This document shows, in pieces, positions 1 through 4,828 of a DNA stretch of 5,572 nt. Where the stretch lies: the NCBI GenBank assembly GCA_964467005.1, contig CAYXPI010000213.1, positions 1-5,572 of the forward strand, read 5' to 3'. The stretch comes from Thermohalobaculum sp964467005. GTDB lineage: Bacteria; Pseudomonadota; Alphaproteobacteria; Rhodobacterales; Rhodobacteraceae. Every line of letters starts with the position of its first letter. Positions within the stretch are counted from its first letter, which is position 1. A model generated the notes under the pieces. It worked only from the letters and a program-made list of their open reading frames with translations. It was not told the origin of the DNA and did not search any database. The position numbers and the translations under genes are program-made.

Positions 1-242
1 TGGTCTATGTGATCGGCGCCAACGACGTGACCAACCCCTCGGCCAAGACCGATCCCCAGTCCCCCATCGCCGGCATGCCGGTGCTGGATGTGGAGAAGTC
101 GAAGACCGTGCTCTTCGTCAAGCGCTCCCTCGGCTCGGGCTATGCCGGCGTGCAGAACCCGCTCTTCTTCATGGACCAGACGATGATGCTCCTCGGCGAC
201 GCCAAGAAGATGACCGAGGAAATCGTGAAGGCGATGGACTGA
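1..242 (+). CDS. pntB: NAD(P) transhydrogenase subunit beta, C-terminal fragment
   Basis: PntB is the membrane subunit of the proton-translocating transhydrogenase, which moves hydride from NADH to NADP+ at the expense of the proton gradient and so supplies NADPH. Only the last 79 codons are here; the gene enters from the left in the frame beginning at base 3 and stops with TGA at 240-242. The fragment is the end of domain III, the NADP(H)-binding domain that faces the cytoplasm. The motif GANDVTNPSA, the block SPIAGMPVLDV, the KRS triplet that in E. coli PntB contacts the 2'-phosphate of NADP(H), and GYAGVQNPLFF are all present and match the E. coli protein almost without gaps. The GTG at 9-11 is an internal valine, not a start. 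The next gene begins four bases after the stop. The identification is firm; only the upstream part is unseen. Confidence 0.97.
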   Translation, partial: VYVIGANDVTNPSAKTDPQSPIAGMPVLDVEKSKTVLFVKRSLGSGYAGVQNPLFFMDQTMMLLGDAKKMTEEIVKAMD

Positions 243-246
243 GCCG

Positions 247-1086
247 ATGCGGCGGGCCGGACGCCTGATCGCCCGGTTCGTCGTCGTCTTCACGCTGGTG
301 GTGGCGGTGGGCTGGGCGGCCCTCGTCGCCGCCATGCATGTGGAGCGGCGGACACTCATTTACCGCTTCGACCTTTGGCGGACGGATGCGCGCGCCACCG
401 GCGGCCCGGGGCGGCTGGTCGAGATGGAGGCGGCGGACGGCACACCCCTCCTCCTCTGGGCGCACGCGCCGGCACCGGGCCAGCCCACGGTGCTCCATTT
501 CGGCGGCAATGCCGGGGTGCTCCGCATGGCGGTGGCGCGGGTCCGTCCGCTCGTGGAGGCGGGCTACGGCGTGGTGGTGATGAACTACCGCGGTGCGGGC
601 GGCATGGCGGGCGCGCCGTCTGAGGCCGCCATCACCGCGGACGCGCTCGAGGTCTACGACCGGATCGCCGAGGTCCCGGGCTTCGGCGCGGGTGCGCCCG
701 TCCTTTATGGCGCGAGCTTGGGCGCGGCCGTCGCGGTCCAGGTGGCGGCGGAGAGGCCCGCCGCGGCCGTCATCCTCGCCGCGCCCTTCGCGCGCCTCTG
801 CGAGACCGCCCAGCACCACTACCCCTGGCTGCCGGCCTGCCTCGTCCTCCGCGACGAGACCTGGGACACGCTCGGCACCATCGGGCGGGTTTCGGCGCCC
901 CTCCTCGTCCTCCACGGGGCGCGGGACCGGGTGATCCCCCTCTCCCAGGCCGCGCGGTTGGTCGAGGCCGCGCCGGAGCCGAAGCGCTTCGTCACCTATC
1001 CACGGGCCGGGCACCGGGACCTTGCCGCCCACGGCGCGGTGGGCGAGATCCTGGCCTTTCTCGCGAGTCTCCGCTCCGGGATCTGA
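247..1086 (+). CDS. Membrane-anchored alpha/beta hydrolase (ABHD13/Bem46-like)
   Basis: A 279-residue serine hydrolase of unknown substrate. Residues 1-10 are Arg-rich and are followed by one hydrophobic segment (about 11-30) without a clear signal-peptidase site. By the positive-inside rule, the catalytic domain should be anchored in the inner membrane and face the periplasm. In the domain I see the oxyanion-side motif HFGGNAG (84-90), NYRGAGG (113-119) followed by PSE, the nucleophile elbow GASLG with Ser157, HGARDRVIP with the likely acid Asp227, and AGH with His256. These occur in the order and spacing of the ABHD13/Bem46 group, and the length is normal for it. The ATG at 247 lies four bases after the pntB stop and has no strong Shine-Dalgarno, so it may be translated by coupling with pntB. 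The gene ends tail to tail with the minus-strand gene to its right. The fold and triad are clear; esterase, thioesterase or peptidase activity cannot be told apart. Confidence 0.9.
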   Translation: MRRAGRLIARFVVVFTLVVAVGWAALVAAMHVERRTLIYRFDLWRTDARATGGPGRLVEMEAADGTPLLLWAHAPAPGQPTVLHFGGNAGVLRMAVARVRPLVEAGYGVVVMNYRGAGGMAGAPSEAAITADALEVYDRIAEVPGFGAGAPVLYGASLGAAVAVQVAAERPAAAVILAAPFARLCETAQHHYPWLPACLVLRDETWDTLGTIGRVSAPLLVLHGARDRVIPLSQAARLVEAAPEPKRFVTYPRAGHRDLAAHGAVGEILAFLASLRSGI

Positions 1087-1095
1087 GCGCTCAGA
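1082..1095. terminator. 14-bp perfect palindrome spanning both convergent stop codons
   Basis: TCTGAGCGCTCAGA reads the same on both strands. It contains the TGA of the hydrolase gene (1084-1086) and, on the other strand, the TGA of the DUF4214 gene (1091-1093). As RNA from either side it could form a five-base stem with a GCGC loop. Neither strand has a T-run after it, so it is not a standard intrinsic terminator. It could be a weak bidirectional terminator, a 3'-end stabiliser, or simply the result of two facing TGA codons plus GC-rich flanks. Confidence 0.3.
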
Positions 1096-2329
1096 CCACC
1101 CAGAGGAAGCTGCCGTCGCCGTCCTCGTCGAGATAGGCGATGTCGGCCACGGCCGGGCTCTCGAGGATGTTCTCGAGGCTGTCGGCAAAGGCGATGAGGA
1201 GATCCGGCCGCGCGAGCCCGTTGGCCAGCTGCGCCTCCCAGAAATCCACGCCGGCCTCCTCGCCCTCCCGCTCGAGCACGTTGAGGTAAAGCTGGTCGAC
1301 CAGCGCCCGGTCCGAGAGCGTGTCCGGGTCCGCGCCCACCAGCGCCTCGAACTCCGCGCCCTCGTAGAAGAAGGCCGCGATCTCGGTGAGGGTGAAGGGG
1401 GTGAAGCTCTCGCCGTCGCGCTCGCCCGCCAGGGCCTCGATCCAAAAGTTGAGGCCCTCCGTGTCGATCGCGCCGTCCCGATCGAGGGCGGCTTCGTAGA
1501 GATAGGCGACGCGCTGGGCCTCGCCGCGGGTCACCGTCTCCGGCGCAGGGGCCTCGGCCTCCACCACGTCGACGACGACGATCGCGGTGTCCGACGCGCC
1601 CGACTGCTCGCCCACCCGGTAGCCGAAGCTGTCGAACCCCGTGAAGCCTGGCGCGGGGCGGTAGAGGATCTCGCCGTCGCTGAAGGCGGCGACCCCCTCG
1701 AAGGGCAGCTCCACGGGCTCGTCCTCGCCTTCGACCACGCGGGTGAAGATCTCGATGAGCTGGAGCGTGTCGCCATCCGCGTCGAAATCGTTGACCAGCG
1801 GGTTGAAGCGCACGGTCTCCCCGGCCTCGACGGTGATCGGATCGTCCGCCGCGAGCGGCGCCACCCCGCCGCTCTCCACCGGCTCGCCGAAATCGGAGAA
1901 CACGGCAATGCCGTAGTCGGCGGACGCGTTCGGGTCGAGGAGCGCGAGCGCGATGTAATGGGTGCCCGTGTAGGTGGGGCGGAACTCCCAGATCGTGTCC
2001 GTGCCCGGCTCTTCCACATCGAGCCGGGAGCCGTCCGTTGTGAGGAGGAGAAAGCCCTCGTCGTCGAGGATGGAGAGCGAGGGCGTGAAGTCGAGGTCGC
2101 CCTCCTGCGCGAAGGCGAAAACGGTGTAGAGCGCGCGCTCGTCGAGCTCGATGGCCAGGATGTCGCCCTCGTCTTCGGGAGGCACGATGTCGCCCGACGA
2201 GGCGGTCACCCCGTCGACCGGCGCGCCGCCCTCGGGAAAGACCAGCGGCGTGTCCGGGCCGTCGTCGTCCGGGATGAGCGACAGAAACTCCGCTGCGAGC
2301 TCCGGGGTCCATTCGGGGTTTCGGGTCAT
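1091..2329 (-). CDS. DUF4214 protein with PPC-like and Ig-like modules, putative type I secreted
   Basis: A 412-residue protein of unknown function. It has no Sec signal peptide; the first 25 residues are polar and acidic. A beta-rich segment at about 45-145 resembles bacterial pre-peptidase C-terminal (PPC) domains. Residues about 161-255 look like a bacterial Ig/cadherin-like module, with the signatures NDFDADGDTL (180-189), YRPAPGFTGFDSFGY (223-237) and a closing run VVVDVV. Residues about 272-388 are DUF4214, in two copies of a 'LY..(A/V)L.R...' unit. The tail holds a calcium-loop-like DEDGDGS (401-407) and ends in FLWVV. There are 91 Asp/Glu against 15 Arg, and no Lys or Cys. Such modules are common in proteins exported by type I secretion, but I see no RTX nonapeptides. 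The ATG at 2329 follows GGGAG by six bases and lies 24 bp after the partner gene, so the two probably form one operon. An adhesive or cell-surface role is an inference only. Confidence 0.88.
   Translation of the reverse strand: MTRNPEWTPELAAEFLSLIPDDDGPDTPLVFPEGGAPVDGVTASSGDIVPPEDEGDILAIELDERALYTVFAFAQEGDLDFTPSLSILDDEGFLLLTTDGSRLDVEEPGTDTIWEFRPTYTGTHYIALALLDPNASADYGIAVFSDFGEPVESGGVAPLAADDPITVEAGETVRFNPLVNDFDADGDTLQLIEIFTRVVEGEDEPVELPFEGVAAFSDGEILYRPAPGFTGFDSFGYRVGEQSGASDTAIVVVDVVEAEAPAPETVTRGEAQRVAYLYEAALDRDGAIDTEGLNFWIEALAGERDGESFTPFTLTEIAAFFYEGAEFEALVGADPDTLSDRALVDQLYLNVLEREGEEAGVDFWEAQLANGLARPDLLIAFADSLENILESPAVADIAYLDEDGDGSFLWVV
1441..1511 (-). repeat. Paralogous 71-bp segment, copy in the 412-residue protein
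   Basis: This segment encodes the first DUF4214 unit (residues about 274-297). Aligned by eye without gaps to 2668-2738 in the neighbouring gene, it differs at about 10 of 71 positions, and most differences are silent. Over LYEAALDRDGAIDT-x-GLNFWI, 20 of 21 residues are identical. The rest of the two genes is much more diverged, so this is either a strongly constrained motif, a recent duplication of the module, or gene conversion. Confidence 0.7.
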
Positions 2330-2335
2330 CTCACT

Positions 2336-2340
2336 CTCCC
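2336..2340 (-). promoter_or_regulatory. Ribosome binding site of the 412-residue DUF4214 gene
   Basis: GGGAG on the minus strand ends six bases before the ATG at 2329, inside the 24-bp gap after the upstream stop. It supports independent initiation of the second gene rather than dependence on readthrough from the first. Confidence 0.6.
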
Positions 2341-2353
2341 ATCCGACGCGCGG

Positions 2354-3280
2354 TCACAGAAAGTCCCAGACCCCGGGGCCGACCTCGACGAGGGTCTCGG
2401 TCTCCGGGGTGCCGAGAGCGTTCTCGAAACTGGTGGCGAAGGCGAGGAGAAGCCCGTCCGCGCCGAACTCCGGGTTCTGGGCGACGTCGACCCAGAAGGC
2501 GAAGCCGTCGGCGTCCGGGTCGCGCCCCAGCACGTTCTGGTAGAGGCGGGTGACGAGCTCCTCTTCGGTGAGGGCGTCGACATCGCCGAAGCTCGCCTCG
2601 AACTCGGGCGAGGCGAGGAAGGCCCGGGCCAGAGCGCGCTCGGAGAGCCCGTCCTCCACCCGGTCGATCCAGAAATTGAGGCCCGCCGTGTCGATTGCCC
2701 CGTCCCGGTCGAGCGCGGCTTCGTAGAGGAGGGCGACGTCGCGGGCCCCCGCCTCATCGACGCCGAGGCCGACATCCGCGGCGAGCGTGTAGCCCACGGG
2801 GCCGATCTCGAGACGGAGGACGTCCGGGCTCGGCGGCTCCGGCGCCTGCCCGTCGAGCGTGAACTGGGTGCCGAAATCGTTGGCGATGTCGAAGGGGCCG
2901 AGGGGCGCGGCGGGCAGGCCGGTGCCGGTGAGCGTGCCGAGGGCGAAGCTGCCCACGCCCGCGGTGAGCTCCGCCCGGCCCCCGGGCCCGTCCCCCTCCA
3001 CCGTGAGGAGGATCCGGTCGACCAGGAACACCCCGCCCACATTGAGATTGTCGGCCACCCGGATCTCGCCGCCGGAGATCGCGTAGCTCTCCCCGTCGAT
3101 CCAAAGGGCGGCCTCAGGGTCCTCGATGACATAGGTCGCCTCGCCGGTGTCCGGGTCCACCGCGCTCGGGGCCGTCGCCGGGTCGAAGGTGACCTGCGCG
3201 AAGACGGCGGTCGGCTCGGCGAAGCCGCCCCCCTCGGCGAGGAGGGTGGCGCTGAGGGTGAGGCTGTCGGTCTCGTCCAT
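2354..3280 (-). CDS. DUF4214-domain protein, putative type I secreted
   Basis: A 308-residue protein of unknown function, the first gene of a two-gene unit. I place the start at the ATG at 3280 because GGAGGA lies eight bases upstream; a longer reading from TTG at 3376 adds 32 unlikely residues. Residues about 5-145 form a beta-rich domain that I do not recognise. It has features such as TFDPATAP, ATYVIEDPEAALWIDG and DRILLTVEGDG, loosely like the beta-sandwich repeats found before PEP-CTERM anchors, but no such anchor is present. Residues about 180-290 are DUF4214, in two units: LYEAALDRDGAIDTAGLNFW and LYQNVLGRDPDADGFAFW. The protein ends WDFL, an acidic residue followed by hydrophobic ones, as in many type I secretion signals. 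It has 56 Asp/Glu, 11 Arg, no Lys, no Cys, and no signal peptide. One stretch nearly repeats that of its downstream neighbour. Domain assignment is confident; secretion is inferred. Confidence 0.86.
   Translation of the reverse strand: MDETDSLTLSATLLAEGGGFAEPTAVFAQVTFDPATAPSAVDPDTGEATYVIEDPEAALWIDGESYAISGGEIRVADNLNVGGVFLVDRILLTVEGDGPGGRAELTAGVGSFALGTLTGTGLPAAPLGPFDIANDFGTQFTLDGQAPEPPSPDVLRLEIGPVGYTLAADVGLGVDEAGARDVALLYEAALDRDGAIDTAGLNFWIDRVEDGLSERALARAFLASPEFEASFGDVDALTEEELVTRLYQNVLGRDPDADGFAFWVDVAQNPEFGADGLLLAFATSFENALGTPETETLVEVGPGVWDFL
2668..2738 (-). repeat. Paralogous 71-bp segment, copy in the 308-residue protein
   Basis: This is the partner of 1441-1511, in the same orientation and about 1.2 kb away, encoding residues about 182-205 of the first DUF4214 protein. 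Two direct copies of this length and similarity inside one operon could support recombination that deletes the DNA between them and yields a single hybrid gene. Confidence 0.7.
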
Positions 3281-3425
3281 GGGGTCCGTCCTCCAGCGGG
3301 ACAAGGCGGCCGGCACGCGCCGCGGGGGTCCATCACGCACGGTTCCGGCGCTATCAAATGCCGAGGCGTTGGCCAAGGGCTTTCCCGCGCGCCCGGCCCG
3401 GTTGTGATCGGCCCGTGCGTGAACG
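3281..3425 (-). promoter_or_regulatory. 145-bp leader between engB and the DUF4214 pair, possible promoter
   Basis: This is the longest non-coding stretch in the window. A weak sigma-70-like candidate on the minus strand is TTGGCC (3376-3371), 17 bases, then TAGCGC (3353-3348); the -10 match is poor. The -35 candidate sits in the 8-bp palindrome TTGGCCAA (3369-3376), which could be an operator or chance. A short inverted repeat, CGGC/GCCG with a 10-base spacer (3346-3363), flanks the only AT-richer patch, CTATCAAAT. I see no T-tailed terminator after engB, so readthrough from the yidC-engB operon remains possible. Confidence 0.3.
3289..3294 (-). promoter_or_regulatory. Ribosome binding site that decides the start of the 308-residue gene
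   Basis: GGAGGA on the minus strand lies eight bases upstream of the ATG at 3280. It is the strongest Shine-Dalgarno seen in the window, and it is the reason for preferring this start over the in-frame TTG at 3376. Confidence 0.75.
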
Positions 3426-4079
3426 TCAGGCGAGTGCGGCGGTGAGCGTCGCGCGCAGCTCGGGGATGCCGAGGCCCGTGGTGGAGGAGGTGGTGAGGAT
3501 CTCCGGAAAGGCCGCGGCGTGGCGGGCGAGGTCGGCCCGCACCCCCTCCAGCGTCCGCTCGAGCGCGGGGCCGCGCTTGTCGGCCTTGGTGAGCACGCAT
3601 TGGAAGCTGACCGCGGCCTTGTCGAGCAGGTCCATATGCGCGTGATCCACGGCCTTCACCCCGTGACGGCTGTCGATGAGGAGCATGACCCGGCGAAGCG
3701 AGACCCGGCCCGCGAGATAGGCGCGCAGAAGCGCCTGCCAGGCCTCGACCTTCTGTTTCGGCGCCTTCGCGTAGCCATAACCGGGGAGATCGACGAGATA
3801 GGCCGCCTCGCCGAGCGCGAAGTAATTCAGCTCCTGCGTGCGCCCCGGCGTGTTGGAGGCGCGCGCGAGGCCCTTCCGCCCGGTGAGCGCGTTGATGAGG
3901 GAGGACTTGCCGACATTCGAGCGGCCGGCCACGCAGATCTCCGGCCGGTCCGCTGCGGGCAAACCGTCGAGCGCGACGACGCCCTTGAGAAAGTCGCACG
4001 GGCCGGCGAAGAGCTTCCGCCCGGCCTCCAGGCTCTCGGAATCGACCTCCGGATCGACGGCGAAGGGGACGGCGGTCAC
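3426..4079 (-). CDS. engB: Ribosome biogenesis GTP-binding protein EngB (YsxC/YihA)
   Basis: EngB is a small cytoplasmic GTPase of the TrmE-Era-EngA-YihA-Septin group. It assists late assembly of the 50S ribosomal subunit and is essential in many bacteria. All GTPase motifs are visible: G1 GRSNVGKS (52-59), the family-typical switch region NTPGRTQ (76-82), G3 DLPGYGYA (97-104), G4 TKAD (164-167) and G5 SST (198-200). The 217-residue length is typical. The start is GTG at 4079, which overlaps the TGA of the upstream MOSC gene by four bases (GTGA). No good Shine-Dalgarno precedes it, so translation is probably coupled. The frame stays open far upstream to 4730, but that part only shadows the MOSC gene. 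It is the third visible gene of the yidC-MOSC-engB unit. Confidence 0.96.
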   Translation of the reverse strand: MTAVPFAVDPEVDSESLEAGRKLFAGPCDFLKGVVALDGLPAADRPEICVAGRSNVGKSSLINALTGRKGLARASNTPGRTQELNYFALGEAAYLVDLPGYGYAKAPKQKVEAWQALLRAYLAGRVSLRRVMLLIDSRHGVKAVDHAHMDLLDKAAVSFQCVLTKADKRGPALERTLEGVRADLARHAAAFPEILTTSSTTGLGIPELRATLTAALA

Positions 4080-4828
4080 AGGCTCAGCGGGTCGCCGAGT
4101 GCGACGCGCCCGCCGGCGACCACCTGGGCGTAGACGCCGAAATCCCGGTGGCCGTAGCGCGTGTCGAGGATCTCGGTCACGGGCGTGTCGCGGGTGCCGG
4201 TGGCCGGGCTCGCCGCGGTGGCGTTGCAGCGCTCGATCCGCTCGGTCACGCGCAAGGTGGCGTGGCCCAGCCGGATCTCGCGGCCGAGGAGGTCGAACTC
4301 CTCCCAGGGGGCCAGCCCCTCGAGCCAGATGTTGCCGCGGAAGCGGATATGGGCGAGGTCGCGGCCCGCGGCCTCGGAGAGCGCCCGCCGCGAGGCCTCG
4401 GAGTTGAGCGCGATGTGGGTGTCGGCAAAGTCCGTCAGCGCACCCTCGGGCAGCGTGACGAGGCGGTAGGGCCCCGGGCGCATGGTGGCGAGCGGCGCGA
4501 CCCACGCGGCCAGCGCCTCGGCGCCCTCCGCGGTGGCGGGCTCCAGCGTGATCTCCGGGCGCTCCGGATGGGCGAGGGTGAGCCGGCCCGCCGCCTCGTC
4601 GAAGCGGGCGCTGATGCGGGCGAGCTCGGGGATGTGGGTCTGCGTCACGAAGTTCCGCGCCTGGGCCCAGACGGGCGCCTCCCAGTCGAACTCGGCGCGG
4701 CCATGGGCGAGGGCCCAGACCCGGTCCCACGGCATGTGGCGCCCGGTCTCGAGTGTCACCGCCTCCAGGGTCTCCTCGCCGAGGCTCTTCACCGGGTGGC
4801 GGCAGATCCGGGCGACGGTGGCGCTCAT
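4076..4828 (-). CDS. MOSC domain-containing protein (YcbX/mARC-like)
   Basis: A 250-residue protein with an N-terminal MOSC_N-type beta-barrel segment (from VARICRHPVKSLGEE, residues 5-19) and a C-terminal MOSC domain. The domain carries the signature ERCNATAASPATGTRD (199-214), in which Cys201 is the expected molybdenum-cofactor or sulfur-handling cysteine. MOSC proteins include the molybdenum cofactor sulfurase C-terminal domain, mARC and YcbX; the last two reduce N-hydroxylated compounds. No ferredoxin domain is fused here, unlike E. coli YcbX, so any redox partner would be separate. The ATG at 4828 overlaps the yidC stop by four bases (ATGA) and has GAGGA nine bases upstream (4842-4838); its own stop overlaps the engB start. 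Family membership is firm; the substrate is unknown. Confidence 0.92.
   Translation of the reverse strand: MSATVARICRHPVKSLGEETLEAVTLETGRHMPWDRVWALAHGRAEFDWEAPVWAQARNFVTQTHIPELARISARFDEAAGRLTLAHPERPEITLEPATAEGAEALAAWVAPLATMRPGPYRLVTLPEGALTDFADTHIALNSEASRRALSEAAGRDLAHIRFRGNIWLEGLAPWEEFDLLGREIRLGHATLRVTERIERCNATAASPATGTRDTPVTEILDTRYGHRDFGVYAQVVAGGRVALGDPLSL

Noticed and set aside
169..1188. Long minus-strand open frame across the hydrolase gene
   Set aside because: It is antisense to a gene with a complete catalytic triad, and it gives only Arg/His/Gly-rich sequence without domains.
2354..2356. Selenocysteine or programmed readthrough at the TGA between the DUF4214 genes
   Set aside because: I see no convincing stem-loop just after the TGA, and both genes have their own ribosome binding site. 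It is kept only as a low-interest finding about frame continuity.
1091..3280. RTX nonapeptide repeats (GGxGxDxLx) in the DUF4214 proteins
   Set aside because: I looked for them through both translations and found none. The acidic DxDxDG-like spots belong to an Ig-like module and a single C-terminal loop.
3281..3376. TTG start at 3376 adding 32 residues to the 308-residue DUF4214 protein
   Set aside because: The added residues are Arg/Pro-rich and unlike the acidic body of the protein. A strong GGAGGA sits at the right distance from the ATG at 3280.
3354..3378. Sigma-54-type promoter (GG/GC elements) upstream of the DUF4214 pair
   Set aside because: TTGGCC and GGCA are present, but the GG and GC are 11 rather than 10 bases apart and the flanking consensus is poor.
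1022..3445. An 807-codon open frame on the plus strand across the whole DUF4214 region
   Set aside because: It lies codon-on-codon antisense to both DUF4214 genes. It stays open because TTA, CTA and TCA codons are avoided in this GC-rich DNA. Its translation is low-complexity Arg/Glu/Gly/Val-rich and has no recognisable domain.
2326..3999. A 557-codon minus-strand frame spanning engB and the first DUF4214 gene
   Set aside because: It overlaps two well-supported genes in another frame, and its product is Arg/Ser/Pro low complexity typical of a shadow frame in GC-rich DNA.
4080..4730. Upstream extension of the engB frame to give a 434-residue protein
   Set aside because: The extension is an Arg/Pro/His-rich shadow of the MOSC gene. 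The EngB family length and the GTGA overlap put the start at 4079.
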